A DNA stretch of 64,000 nucleotides from Micromonospora echinospora. Lineage in GTDB: Bacteria; Actinomycetota; Actinomycetes; Mycobacteriales; Micromonosporaceae. The notes beneath the pieces are model-generated. The model saw only the letters and a list, made by a program, of their open reading frames with translations, was not told the origin of the DNA and searched no databases. Positions 15,064 to 24,176 of the stretch are shown here, piece after piece. The stretch lies in assembly GCF_014203425.1 (NCBI RefSeq), contig NZ_JACHJC010000001.1, positions 2,418,001-2,482,000 on the forward strand. The letters are read 5' to 3'. The translations under genes and the position numbers were made by a program. Numbering within the stretch: the first letter of the stretch is position 1; every line of letters starts with the position of its first letter.

Positions 15064-17274
15064 TCAGGCCGCGACCACCTCCAGCAGCAGGGCCTGTTCG
15101 GGGTGCAGGGCCGGTAGTTGCAGGCCGACCGACCCCAGCACCGAACCGCTCACTGTGATCCCGTCGCCGGGCCAGGCCAGCCAGCCCGGCGGGGACAGCT
15201 CCAGCAGGGCGGGTTCCGGTACCCCGGCGGGCGGTCGGACCCGGTAGCGCCGGGCCGGGTCCAGCCCTGGTAGCCGTACCGCGCCCGGCACCTGCGCCGC
15301 GGAGGTGGCGACCCGGCTGATCGCGTACACCGCATGGGAGCTGTCGTGGGCGACCACGCCGTGGGCCTGCACGGCCGGGTCCGGGTGGTCGACCCGGACC
15401 ACCCGGCCACCGTGCAGCAGCGGACGCAGCCGCTTGTGCAGCGCCACCCAGGCGGCGAGTTCGGCCCGCTCGGTCGCGTCGATCGCGGTGATGTCCCACT
15501 CGATGCCGTGGTGGCCGAACAGCGCGGTGACCGCCCGGAAGCTCAGGTCGTGCACGCGGTGCGTGGTGTGCGAGCGTTCCGGCCCGATGTGCGTGCCGAT
15601 CAGTTCCGGCGGCAGCAGCAAACCGGTCCAGCGCTGGATGGACAGCCGTTCCAGCGCGTCGTTGCAGTCGCTGGCCCAGACCCGGTCGGTACGGCGCAGG
15701 ATCTCCAGGTCCACCCGGGCGCCACCGGAGGAGCAGCTCTCGATCTCGACGTCCGGGTGCCGCGCGCGCAGCTCGTCGAGCAGCCGGTAGACCGCGAGGG
15801 TCTGCGCGTGCACCCCGGGCCGCCCGGCGTGCCCGGCCTCGGTGAGGTCGCGGTTGTGGTCCCACTTCAGGTACGCGAGCCCGTCGTGTTCGCTCAGCAC
15901 CGCGTCGAGCCGTGCGAGCAGGTACGCGTACGCGTCCGGGTGGGCCAGGTCGAGCACCTGCTGGTGCCGCCACGGTGGTGGCAGCCGGCCCGGCGCCTGG
16001 AGCACCCAGTCGGGGTGGGCGCGGAACAGGTCGGAGTCGGGGTTGACCATCTCCGGCTCCACCCAGAGCCCGAACTGCATGCCGTGCCCGCGTACGTGGT
16101 CGATCAGCGGCTGCAACCCGTCCGGCCAGACCTCGCCGTCGACCCACCAGTCGCCGAGCCCGGCTTGGTCGTGCCGCCGACCGCGGAACCAGCCGTCGTC
16201 CAGCACGAAGCGTTCCACCCCGACCTCGGCGGCCCGGTCGGCGAGCGTCCGCAGCCGGTCCAGGTCGTGGTCGAAGTAGACCGCCTCCCACACGTTCAGC
16301 GTCACCGGCCGCGGCGTGCGCGGGTGCGACGGGCGGGCCCGCAGGTGGGTGTGCAGCGCATCGCTGAGCCCGTCCAGCCCGTCGGCCGAGTGCGCCGCGT
16401 AGAGCAGGGGAGTGGCGTACTCCTCGCCCGGCCCGAGCACGATCTCGCCGGGTGCCAGCAGCTCGCCGCCGCCGAGCGTGGCCTCACCGGTGGGGCGGCG
16501 CTCGGCAGCCGTGACGTGGTCACCGCTCCAGGCGGTGTGCACCGCCCACACCTCGCCGTGCCGGAACCCGAACCCGGCGGTGCCGGCGACCAGCAGCAGA
16601 GTCGCGTCGTGGCCGGTGCGGCCGTGCCGCCCCTCACGGACCCAGGCGCCCATCGGCCACGGGTGCCGCTGCGGGGCGCGTTCCCGGCACCAGCGGCCGG
16701 TCAGGTCGAGCAGCTCGGTGGCGACCGCCGGCACCGGCAGCACCGGCGTCAGCTCGCGCAGCTCGTAGCGGCCGTCGCCGTCGTTGCGCAGCCGGTGCCG
16801 CAGCGTGAGCACGCCCGCGGCGTCCAACGTCAGCTCGACGGTCAGGCTCAGCCCGGCATCCGCGTCCGCCGCCCGCACCACCACCCGCCCCGGGGTAAGG
16901 AAGGGCCCCTTGTTAACGCCTGGTGCAGGTAAAGGGTCCCCTCCTAACAGGTCGGGCGGCGGCGCCGCGAAGTCGTCGTGCACGTCGAGGTCGATCAGGC
17001 GGAACGCCGTCGACCAGTCCCGGCCGTCGCGGTGACCGGCGAGACCGGGCCGCCCGCTCCACCCGGCGCCGGCCTCGGGCAGCAGCGACAGCACAGTGGG
17101 CGCGTCGAAGCTGCTCGGCACCACCGGCGGCACCGTGGCGTCGACGAGCGCTGGCAGGTCCCCGTCGGGCAGCGGGCCGAGGTCGGTGCCCCAGTGCACG
17201 ACCCGGGGCAGCCCCGGGCCGCGTGCGTCGAGCACCAGGCTGGTCCGCGCGCGGCGCAGGTGGACGATCGTCAT
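15064..17274 (-). CDS. Alpha-galactosidase, GH36
   Basis: 736-residue cytoplasmic glycoside hydrolase removing alpha-1,6-galactose from galacto-oligosaccharides. An N-terminal beta-sandwich precedes the TIM barrel (VTLNVWEAVYFDHDLDRL; FVLDDGWFRGRR). The nucleophile lies in YLKWDHNRDL (about residue 466) and the acid/base Asp in RVWASDCND (about 534), with the preceding CSSGGARVDLEIL. The ATG overlaps the ABC permease stop (ATGA), so it is the last gene of the sugar-import operon. About residues 109-127 are encoded by an in-frame palindromic repeat (separate entry) that is foreign to the family. Confidence 0.95.
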   Translation of the reverse strand: MTIVHLRRARTSLVLDARGPGLPRVVHWGTDLGPLPDGDLPALVDATVPPVVPSSFDAPTVLSLLPEAGAGWSGRPGLAGHRDGRDWSTAFRLIDLDVHDDFAAPPPDLLGGDPLPAPGVNKGPFLTPGRVVVRAADADAGLSLTVELTLDAAGVLTLRHRLRNDGDGRYELRELTPVLPVPAVATELLDLTGRWCRERAPQRHPWPMGAWVREGRHGRTGHDATLLLVAGTAGFGFRHGEVWAVHTAWSGDHVTAAERRPTGEATLGGGELLAPGEIVLGPGEEYATPLLYAAHSADGLDGLSDALHTHLRARPSHPRTPRPVTLNVWEAVYFDHDLDRLRTLADRAAEVGVERFVLDDGWFRGRRHDQAGLGDWWVDGEVWPDGLQPLIDHVRGHGMQFGLWVEPEMVNPDSDLFRAHPDWVLQAPGRLPPPWRHQQVLDLAHPDAYAYLLARLDAVLSEHDGLAYLKWDHNRDLTEAGHAGRPGVHAQTLAVYRLLDELRARHPDVEIESCSSGGARVDLEILRRTDRVWASDCNDALERLSIQRWTGLLLPPELIGTHIGPERSHTTHRVHDLSFRAVTALFGHHGIEWDITAIDATERAELAAWVALHKRLRPLLHGGRVVRVDHPDPAVQAHGVVAHDSSHAVYAISRVATSAAQVPGAVRLPGLDPARRYRVRPPAGVPEPALLELSPPGWLAWPGDGITVSGSVLGSVGLQLPALHPEQALLLEVVAA
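16895..16948. repeat. 54-base REP-like palindromic repeat inside the alpha-galactosidase gene
   Basis: Two related units face each other: GTAAGGAAGGGCCCCTTG followed by TTAAC (16895-16917), and GTAAAGGGTCCCCTCCTAAC (16929-16948), joined by 11 bases. Reverse-complementing the second unit aligns it with the first as GT-AGGA-GGG-CCC-TT. The 54 bases are exactly 18 codons, so the host frame stays open and the insert adds a segment like GDPLPAPGVNKGPFL to the protein. As I recall, AAGGGGCCC units flanked by TTAAC are frequent in intergenic DNA of Micromonospora-type genomes. Confidence 0.75.
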
Positions 17275-18155
17275 CCCTTGGAGGCTCCCAGCGTCAGACC
17301 CCGGACGAACTGCTTCTGGAGCAGGAAGAAGATCACCAGGGTGGGGATCGCGACCAGCACCGAACCGGCCGAGACCAGGTTGTTGTCGGTGAAGAACTCG
17401 CCGCGCAGGTTGTTCAGCGAGCTGGTGACCGGGAACTTGTCGCCGGTACGCATGAGCACTGTGGCCCAGAAGAACTCGTTGTAGATCCAGGTGACCTCCA
17501 GCGTCGCCAGCGCGGCGAGCGCCGGGCGGCACAGCGGCATCGTCACCTGCCAGTACTGCCGCCACACGTTCGCCCCGTCGACCATCGCGGCCTCGTACAG
17601 CTCGTGCGGCAGCGCCTTCATGTAGTTGCTCAGCACGAACACGCAGAAGCCGCACTGGAACGCGACGTTCACCAGGATCAGTCCCCAGTAGCTGTCGTAG
17701 AGCAGCTCCGAGTCGCTCATCCAGGCCGGCAGCGGGATCTCGGTGAACATCCGGAACAGCGGGATGAGCAGCGCCTGCTGCGGCAGCAGGTTCGCCGCGG
17801 TGAACAGGCCGAGCAGCGCGATGTTGAGCTTCCAGCTGAACCGGGCGATCACGAACGCCACGCACGAGGCGAGGAAGAGCGTGAGCAGCACCGCCGGGAC
17901 GGTGATGTAGGCCGAGTTGAGGAAGTGCTTGCCGAACTCGGCGGTACGCCACGCGGTGACGTAGTTGTCGACAGTCCAGCCGCCGAGGGACACGTAGCCG
18001 TTGGCTGCCGTGTACTCGTAGGAGCGGAACGAGGTGAGCACCGCCCACAGGATCGGGAACAGCCAGCCCACTGCGACCGTACCCAGGAACAGGTGCAGGG
18101 CGACCCGGGCGGGCCGCACGGGGCGGCGGCGGCCGGTGGAGACTGCGGCGGTCAT
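17271..18155 (-). CDS. Carbohydrate ABC transporter permease, MalG type
   Basis: 294 residues with six membrane spans. The cytoplasmic EAA loop, contacting the ATPase, reads LYEAAMVDGANVWRQYWQVTMPLCRPALA, as in MalG-type permeases. It starts inside the stop of the partner permease (ATGA) and its stop overlaps the alpha-galactosidase start. No ATPase gene is in the cluster; as is common in actinobacteria, a shared MsiK-like ATPase elsewhere would energise it. The probable cargo is galactosides or manno-oligosaccharides. Confidence 0.93.
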   Translation of the reverse strand: MTAAVSTGRRRPVRPARVALHLFLGTVAVGWLFPILWAVLTSFRSYEYTAANGYVSLGGWTVDNYVTAWRTAEFGKHFLNSAYITVPAVLLTLFLASCVAFVIARFSWKLNIALLGLFTAANLLPQQALLIPLFRMFTEIPLPAWMSDSELLYDSYWGLILVNVAFQCGFCVFVLSNYMKALPHELYEAAMVDGANVWRQYWQVTMPLCRPALAALATLEVTWIYNEFFWATVLMRTGDKFPVTSSLNNLRGEFFTDNNLVSAGSVLVAIPTLVIFFLLQKQFVRGLTLGASKG

Positions 18156-19108
18156 CGCTTGCCCTCCCGCATCACGGTCCAGAGGTAGATGGTGATGAAG
18201 ACGAGCGAGACGGCCAGCATGATCGTCGCCAGCGCGGAGCCGAAGCCGATCCGGCTGGCCTCGCCGACCACGTTCTGGGTGACCAGCGCGGAGATCAGCT
18301 CCAGCCCGTTGCGGCCCTTGTTGATGACCCAGACCAGGTCGAACGCGCGCAACGACTCGATCACTGTCACCACCAGCACGATGATGTTGATCGGCCGCAT
18401 CACCGGGAAGACGACCCGGAAGAACGTGCTGGTCTCCGAGGAGCCGTCGACCGCGGCGGCCTCCCGCAACGACGGGTCGACGCCCTTGAGGCCGGCCAGG
18501 TAGAGCAGCATGATGTAGCCGACGTGCCTCCAGCCGGCCGCCACCAGTACGGCCCAGATGTTGACGTTGGGGTCCCCGTACCAGTCGGTCTCGCCGCCGA
18601 ACACGCCGTTGAGCAGCCCCTGGTCGCGGCTGTAGATGAGCTGCCAGACGAAGCCGATGAGCGCCAGCGACAGCACCACCGGCAGGTAGAGCGCGGTCTG
18701 GTAGAAGCGGCTGCCGCGAATCTCCTTGTCGAGCAGCACGGCGAGGAACATGCCGAACGGGGTGGCCACCACGAACAGCGCGGCCAGCCAGAGCAGGTTG
18801 TTCTGCACCGCGGGGACGAACGGCGGGTAGATGTTCACCACGTCGTCGTAGTTCTTGACGCCGACCCACTCGATCTCGGAGATCGGGCCGATGCCGTCCC
18901 AGTTCGTGCCGGAGAGCAGCACCGTCGCCACCGCGGGCAGCCAGACCAGGCCGGCGACGAGCAGCAGGGGTACCAGCACCATGAGCGTGATGACCACGCG
19001 GTCGGTGCGGGACAGGAGCCGTAGCCGACGACCGCGACCACCCTTGGTGGTGGTCGCGGCCGGCGGCGGCACGGCGCGATCCGCTTGGATCAGGGGCAGG
19101 TCGGACAT
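18152..19108 (-). CDS. Carbohydrate ABC transporter permease, MalF type
   Basis: 318 residues. A basic cytoplasmic N-terminus (TTTKGGRGRRLRLLSRTDR) precedes six membrane spans, and the EAA loop reads LREAAAVDGSSETSTFFRVVFPVMRP. It forms a heteromeric channel with the MalG-type partner encoded immediately downstream with a 4-base overlap. The solute-binding lipoprotein gene lies 22 bases upstream on the same strand. The gene order SBP, MalF, MalG, hydrolase is the standard actinobacterial layout for oligosaccharide import. Confidence 0.93.
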   Translation of the reverse strand: MSDLPLIQADRAVPPPAATTTKGGRGRRLRLLSRTDRVVITLMVLVPLLLVAGLVWLPAVATVLLSGTNWDGIGPISEIEWVGVKNYDDVVNIYPPFVPAVQNNLLWLAALFVVATPFGMFLAVLLDKEIRGSRFYQTALYLPVVLSLALIGFVWQLIYSRDQGLLNGVFGGETDWYGDPNVNIWAVLVAAGWRHVGYIMLLYLAGLKGVDPSLREAAAVDGSSETSTFFRVVFPVMRPINIIVLVVTVIESLRAFDLVWVINKGRNGLELISALVTQNVVGEASRIGFGSALATIMLAVSLVFITIYLWTVMREGKR

Positions 19109-19130
19109 GATGTCCTTCCCCCTTCCGCCG

Positions 19131-20462
19131 TCAGCTGGTGAAGATCGACTTCTTCTGGTTCTCGATGCTGGTGAGCAGCCCGCTGATGTCCTTCGGGTCC
19201 TTGATGAACTGCTGCAACGCCGGGATCATCACGGTGGAGGCGAAGTCCGGCCGGGTGTCGCGATCGAGGAACTGGGCGATCTCGGTGGCGGAGCCGACCA
19301 GCTCGGCCGCCTTCTTCTGCAGCGCGGTGTAGGCGCCGGTGTTCGCGCCGCTGTTGGCGACGAGCGTGCTCGGGTCGTTCTTGACCGTGATGTCCGCCGC
19401 CTCCTTGGAGCCCAGGTACGTCAGCAGCTTCTCCGCCGCGTCCTTGGACTTCGGCTTGCGGGCCATCATGTAGCCGTCGATCGGGGCGTCCAGGGCCTTC
19501 GCGCCGATGGTGGAGTCGACCTCGGGGAACGTGAAGAAGTCCAGGTCCTCCAGGTCCGCGCCGCTGAACTGCTGGCCGACGAACAGGCCGAGCAGGTACA
19601 TGCCGCTCTTCTTCTGCTGCAGCGACTGGGCGGCCTCCTGCCAGGTGCGGCCGAGCGAGTCCGGCTGGTGCAGGGGGAGCAGCCCGGCCCAGGTGTCGAA
19701 GACCTTCTTCACCTTGTCGGAGGTCCACGCCTCCTTGCCGGCCATCAGGTCGATGTGGAACTGGTAGCCGTTGATCCGCAGGTTGAGGATGTCGAACGTG
19801 CCCATCGCCGGCCAGCCGTCCTTGTCGGCGAAGGCGATCGGGTTCAGCCCGTCCTTCTTCATCTGCGCGCCGAGCGTGTTCAGGTCGTCGAGCGTCTTGG
19901 GCACCTGGTAGCCGCGCTGCTGCCACACCGACTTGCGGTAGAAGACGGCCCACGGGTAGTACGACGCGGGCACGAAGTACTGCTTGCCGTCGTCGCCTGT
20001 GGATGCCTTCTTGAACGCCTCGGAGTAGCCGTCGAGCTTGCCCCACACGTCGCTGAGGTCGCCGGCCAGGCCCTTTGCGGCGAAGAAGCGCATCCGGTAC
20101 CCGGCGAACCAGGTGAACACGTCGTCCGGCTTGCCCTGCAGGTAGTTGTTGATGTTCTCCTGGAACGTGTTGTGGTCGACCGTGTTGATGTTGACGGTCA
20201 CCCCGGAGGACGTCTTGAAGCCGTCCATCACCTTCGCGACGACGTCCTTGGGTTTCGGGTCGGACTGGTTGGAGCCGAGCGAGACGCTCTTGGCGTCACC
20301 GCCCGATCCGGAGTCGGAGTCGCCGCAGCCGGCGAGCAGCCCGGTGCCGAGCAGCGCCCCCGCGCCGGCCGCGCCGGCGAGCAGCGAGCGCCGGTTCAGA
20401 CCGGCGACGGACGGGGGTACGAGCCGGGCGAGGTATTCGGCTTGCGAGCGGGGACGGGACAT
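19131..20462 (-). CDS. Sugar ABC transporter solute-binding lipoprotein
   Basis: 443 residues from the ATG at 20462, preceded by CAGGAGGCACC. An NRRSLLAGAAGAGALLGTGLLAGCG leader contains twin arginines and a lipobox (LAGC), so export may be Tat-dependent with lipid anchoring at the Cys. The mature part is a family-1 extracellular binding protein (for example NINTVDHNTFQENINNYLQG, VFTWFAGYRMRFFA, YQVPKTLDDLNTLGAQMKKDG). It captures oligosaccharides for the two permeases that follow. The gene heads the operon; its 279-base upstream region is shared with the divergent beta-galactosidase gene. Confidence 0.93.
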   Translation of the reverse strand: MSRPRSQAEYLARLVPPSVAGLNRRSLLAGAAGAGALLGTGLLAGCGDSDSGSGGDAKSVSLGSNQSDPKPKDVVAKVMDGFKTSSGVTVNINTVDHNTFQENINNYLQGKPDDVFTWFAGYRMRFFAAKGLAGDLSDVWGKLDGYSEAFKKASTGDDGKQYFVPASYYPWAVFYRKSVWQQRGYQVPKTLDDLNTLGAQMKKDGLNPIAFADKDGWPAMGTFDILNLRINGYQFHIDLMAGKEAWTSDKVKKVFDTWAGLLPLHQPDSLGRTWQEAAQSLQQKKSGMYLLGLFVGQQFSGADLEDLDFFTFPEVDSTIGAKALDAPIDGYMMARKPKSKDAAEKLLTYLGSKEAADITVKNDPSTLVANSGANTGAYTALQKKAAELVGSATEIAQFLDRDTRPDFASTVMIPALQQFIKDPKDISGLLTSIENQKKSIFTS

Positions 20463-20675
20463 GGTGCCTCCTGCGTGGAAGAGGTGCGCTGCGCTCATGG
20501 ACCGTGATCGTTGGCGGTGAGCGGTGTTCATGTCGGCCGCGGCAGATCCACCGAGAATCCACACGTCCGAACACAAACAGCCGGTGGCGCTTGAAGCTAC
20601 CCCTTGGCGCGGCGCTGTCAAGAGGGCAAAAAGGCGGCACCGTTGCCGGTAAGGCAGGGCAAAGAGCCGGTAATC

Positions 20676-20709
20676 GTTGGAACATCAGTCGATGTTGGAA
20701 AGTGTTGAC
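20676..20709. promoter_or_regulatory. Candidate DeoR-type operator between the importer and beta-galactosidase genes
   Basis: GTTGGAA at 20676-20682 is repeated at 20694-20700, 18 bases apart, with a third related GTTGACT at 20704. The first two also frame an inverted repeat, AACATC (20681-20686) and GATGTT (20691-20696). The site is 35-65 bases before the beta-galactosidase start in the shared 279-base divergent region. The DeoR-family regulator encoded directly after the beta-galactosidase is the natural candidate to bind. I see no other strong signal in this intergenic region. Confidence 0.4.
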
Positions 20710-20741
20710 TTGGGTGCTGTTCGGAGGCAACCTCTGCTGTC

Positions 20742-22754
20742 ATGCGGAACTGGCACGGCGAGGGCATCTGGTACGGCGCCGACTACAACCCGGAGCAGTG
20801 GCCCGAGCAGACGTGGGCCGAGGACGTCGAACTCATGCGACGGGCCGGGGTCAACCTGGTCTCGGTCGGCATCTTCTCCTGGGCGCTGCTGGAACCCGCC
20901 CCCGGCCGGTACGTCTTCGACTGGCTGGACCGGGCGATCGACCTGCTGCACGACGGCGGCATCGGCGTCGACCTGGCCACCGCCACCGCCAGCCCGCCAC
21001 CGTGGCTGGCGCACCGGCACCCGGAGACGCTGCCCCGCCGCGCCGACGGCGCGGTGCTCTGGCCCGGCGGCCGGCAGGCGTACTGCCCCAGTTCGCCGGT
21101 GTTCCGCGACCACTCGCTCGCCCTTGTCGAGGCGGTCGCCCGGCGGTACGCGCGGCACCCCGCCGTCGTGCTCTGGCACGTCTCCAACGAACTCGGCTGC
21201 CACAACGTGCACTGCTACTGCGACGTCAGCGCCGAGGCGTTCCGCGGCTGGCTGCGCGAGCGCTACGGCGACCTGGACTCGCTCAACGCGGCCTGGGGCA
21301 CCGCGTTCTGGAGCCAGCGCTACCACGACTGGGACGAGATCAACCCGCCGCGTACCGCGCCGACGTTCGCCAACCCGACGCAGCAGCTGGACTTCCTGCG
21401 GTTCTCCTCCGACGAGCAGCGCGCCCAGCTGCGCGCCGAGCGGGAACTGCTGAACCGGCTCGTCCCGCAGCCGGTCACCACGAACTTCATGATCGGCACC
21501 GGCATCAAGTACCTGGACTACCACTCCTGGGCCTCCGACGTGGACGTGGTCGCAAACGACCACTACCTCACCGCCGCCGACCCGCAGCCGCACGTCAACC
21601 TCGCGCTGGCCGCCGACCACACCCGGGGCGTCGCGGGCGGCGCGCCGTGGCTGCTGATGGAGCACTCCACCAGCGCCGTCAACTGGCAGCCCCGCAACGT
21701 GGCCAAGACGCCGGGCCAGATGCGCCGCAACAGCCTCGCCCACGTGGCGCGCGGCGCCGACGGGGTGCTGTTCTTCCAGTGGCGGGCCTCCCGGGCCGGC
21801 GCCGAGAAGTTCCACTCCGCGCTGGTCCCGCACGCCGGCCCGGACACCAAGGTGTTCCGCGAGGTCTGCCGGCTCGGCGCCGACCTGCGCGCGCTGGCGG
21901 AGGTACGCGGCAGCCACGTCGACGCCGACGTGGCGATCCTGTTCGACTACGAGGCGTGGTGGGGCGTCGAACTGGACTCCCATCCGAGCGTCGACGTCAC
22001 CTACACCGACCGGTTGTCCGCGCTGCACGGCGCGCTCTGGCGGGCCGGGGTCACCGCCGACGTGGTGCACCCCTCGGCCGACCTGTCCCGCTACCGGCTC
22101 GTCGTGGTGCCCACGCTCTACCTCACCCGCGACGCCGACGCCGACGCGCTGCGCCGGTTCGTGGAGGCCGGCGGCACCGCCCTGGTCACCTACTTCAGCG
22201 GCATCGTCGACGAGCACGACCACATCCGGCTCGGCGGCTACCCCGGCGCGTACCGCGACCTGCTCGGCGTACGCGTCGAGGAGTTCTTCCCGCTGCGGGC
22301 CGGCGAGACGGTACGCCTCGACGACGGCGCCCGCGCCGACGTGTGGACCGAGTGGCTGCACGCCGAGGGCGCCGAGGTGCTCGCCGCGTACGCCGACGGG
22401 CCCCTGCCCGGCGTGCCGGCGCTGACCCGCAACGCCGTCGGCGCGGGTGCCGCCTGGTACGTCGGCACCCGGCTCGACGACGACGCCACCGACCGGCTGG
22501 TGGCCCGGCTGCTCGCCGAGACCGGCGTCCGGCCGCCGGTGGACGCGCCGGCCGGAGTGGAGGTGGTCCGCCGCCGCTCGGCGGCGGACCGGAGCTGGCT
22601 GTTCGTGATCAACCACACCACCGAGCCGGCCCGGCTGCCGGTCACCGGCGTCGAGCTGCTCGGCGGCGCCCGCTGCGACGGCGAGCTGGAGGTGCCGGCG
22701 GGGGAGGTGGCGGTGGTCCGCGAGGAGCCCGCGCCGCCACCCGCGACCGCCTGA
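20742..22754 (+). CDS. Beta-galactosidase, GH42
   Basis: 670-residue cytoplasmic enzyme. The start, GIWYGADYNPEQWPEQTWAEDV, is the GH42 signature. The acid/base Glu150 is in WHVSNELGC and the nucleophile Glu307 in PWLLMEHSTSAVNW. Cys115 with Cys153, Cys158 and Cys160 matches the zinc-binding cluster of thermophilic GH42 enzymes. Trimerisation and C-terminal beta domains follow. It hydrolyses terminal beta-galactosides imported by the neighbouring ABC system. Divergent from the importer operon and 34 bases upstream of its likely DeoR regulator. Confidence 0.95.
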   Translation: MRNWHGEGIWYGADYNPEQWPEQTWAEDVELMRRAGVNLVSVGIFSWALLEPAPGRYVFDWLDRAIDLLHDGGIGVDLATATASPPPWLAHRHPETLPRRADGAVLWPGGRQAYCPSSPVFRDHSLALVEAVARRYARHPAVVLWHVSNELGCHNVHCYCDVSAEAFRGWLRERYGDLDSLNAAWGTAFWSQRYHDWDEINPPRTAPTFANPTQQLDFLRFSSDEQRAQLRAERELLNRLVPQPVTTNFMIGTGIKYLDYHSWASDVDVVANDHYLTAADPQPHVNLALAADHTRGVAGGAPWLLMEHSTSAVNWQPRNVAKTPGQMRRNSLAHVARGADGVLFFQWRASRAGAEKFHSALVPHAGPDTKVFREVCRLGADLRALAEVRGSHVDADVAILFDYEAWWGVELDSHPSVDVTYTDRLSALHGALWRAGVTADVVHPSADLSRYRLVVVPTLYLTRDADADALRRFVEAGGTALVTYFSGIVDEHDHIRLGGYPGAYRDLLGVRVEEFFPLRAGETVRLDDGARADVWTEWLHAEGAEVLAAYADGPLPGVPALTRNAVGAGAAWYVGTRLDDDATDRLVARLLAETGVRPPVDAPAGVEVVRRRSAADRSWLFVINHTTEPARLPVTGVELLGGARCDGELEVPAGEVAVVREEPAPPPATA

Positions 22755-22788
22755 CCGGTACCCCGCCGTGCGCGCCGAGGAGGTTTCC

Positions 22789-23565
22789 ATGCTCGCCCAG
22801 CAACGGCAGAGCGCCATCCTGGAGTTGATCCGCCAGCGTGGTGGCGTCCGGGTCAGTCACCTGGTCAGCCGCTTCGGGGTGTCCGACATGACGATCCGCC
22901 GCGACCTGGAGGTGCTGGCCGACCGCGGCCTGATCGACAAGGTGCACGGCGGCGCGACGCTGGCCGGACCCGGCTCCACGGAGGAGCCCGGCTTCGCCGC
23001 CAAGTCGGTCCGGCAGCAGGCCGAGAAACGCGCCATCGTGGAGCGTGCCGCCGGCCTGGTCGAGCCGGGGATGGCGGTCGCGCTCTCCGCCGGCACCACC
23101 ACCGCCGCGCTGGCCGCCCGGCTGGCCGAGGTACGCGGGCTCACAGTGGTCACCAACTCGATCCCGGTCGCCGACGCGCTCTACCAGAACCCCCGGACCG
23201 ACCAGACCGTCGTGCTGACCGGCGGCATCCGTACCCCCTCGGACGCGCTGACCGGACCGGTCGCCGAGGCGGCGATCGCCGCGCTCAACGTCGACCTGCT
23301 CTTCCTCGGCGTGCACGGGATGAGCCCGCGTACCGGGTTCACCACCCCGAACCTGCTGGAGGCGGCGGTGAACCGGCGGCTCATCGGCGCCGCCCGGCGG
23401 CTGGTGGTGCTCGCCGACCACACCAAGTGGGAGACGATCGGCATCGCCACGATCGCCCCGCTGGAGGAGGCCGACGTGCTCATCACCGACACCGGCCTGT
23501 TGCCGGAGGCGCGCCGGCAACTCGGTGAGCAGGTGGGCGAGCTGGTGGTGGTGCGAGCGGACTGA
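22789..23565 (+). CDS. DeoR/GlpR-family sugar-responsive regulator
   Basis: 258 residues. The N-terminal winged helix (RQSAILELIRQRGGVRVSHLVSRFGVSDMTIRRDLEVLADRG) is typical DeoR. The C-terminal sensor domain resembles isomerase/transferase folds (VALSAGTTTAALAARLA; DLLFLGVHGMSPRTGFT; VVLADHTKWE) and binds sugar phosphates in the family. The ATG at 22789 has GAGGAGG 6 bases upstream and is preferred over an in-frame GTG at 22768. It probably represses the beta-galactosidase and the divergent importer/alpha-galactosidase operon. Confidence 0.92.
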   Translation: MLAQQRQSAILELIRQRGGVRVSHLVSRFGVSDMTIRRDLEVLADRGLIDKVHGGATLAGPGSTEEPGFAAKSVRQQAEKRAIVERAAGLVEPGMAVALSAGTTTAALAARLAEVRGLTVVTNSIPVADALYQNPRTDQTVVLTGGIRTPSDALTGPVAEAAIAALNVDLLFLGVHGMSPRTGFTTPNLLEAAVNRRLIGAARRLVVLADHTKWETIGIATIAPLEEADVLITDTGLLPEARRQLGEQVGELVVVRAD

Positions 23566-23583
23566 CGGCCGGCCCGAGTGTCA

Positions 23584-24156
23584 CTAAACCGACTGAGCGT
23601 CGGCGGGATGATCAATCGCGGACTCGGTCGACGCCGGCCGGCTGCGGAGCACACCGGTGAGCAGATAGATCGAGAGGCCGGTGGCGAGGAGTCCCACCGT
23701 CCAGACGGTGCCCAGGCCGACGACGGCCCCCGCGTGCCGGTGGGTGAACGTCGGCCACAGAGTCCATCCCAGGGCCAGTACGCCGGCGCCCGGAAAGCAG
23801 ATCAGCAGAGGAATGAACCAGTCCAGGACCCGGGCCGGCCGACGATTCGCCTGCGACCAGGCTGCCCAGCCGAGTCCGCCGGGAACCCGTGGCGCGAGTT
23901 CCTCATTGATGTACCTCGTCGTCCAGCGCATTGCCGTCCGCTGTCCCACATATCTCCCGCAGAGCAGGTATGAGCTCAGCGGCACGATCAGCAGTACCGG
24001 TAGCAGGCCCGGGCTCGACAGGGCGAAAGCGACGATTGCGCTCGTCAGCGTCAACTGAAGGGCCAGGATCTGTTGTTGGAACTTCGCCCGCGAATCAATC
24101 TCCGCGCGAAGCGACTGGTACTCTGCCAACGCTCCGTGGACGTCAGAATCGGTCAC
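23584..24156 (-). CDS. Four-helix membrane protein, divergent to the STAS/GHKL/PRTase gene
   Basis: 190 residues from the GTG at 24156 (GAGAGGA upstream). A soluble helix (EYQSLRAEIDSRAKFQQQILALQ) leads into four hydrophobic spans: two near 30-68 and two near 112-165. The loop between the pairs is about 45 residues (RYVGQRTAMRWTTRYINEEL onward). The C-tail is polar. No family is recognised. It shares a 129-base divergent promoter region with the 1565-residue regulator gene and could be its membrane partner or effector, but only position supports this. It is convergent with the DeoR gene, 18 bases away. Confidence 0.7.
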   Translation of the reverse strand: MTDSDVHGALAEYQSLRAEIDSRAKFQQQILALQLTLTSAIVAFALSSPGLLPVLLIVPLSSYLLCGRYVGQRTAMRWTTRYINEELAPRVPGGLGWAAWSQANRRPARVLDWFIPLLICFPGAGVLALGWTLWPTFTHRHAGAVVGLGTVWTVGLLATGLSIYLLTGVLRSRPASTESAIDHPADAQSV

Positions 24157-24176
24157 GCCTTGTCCTCTCGACCGTA

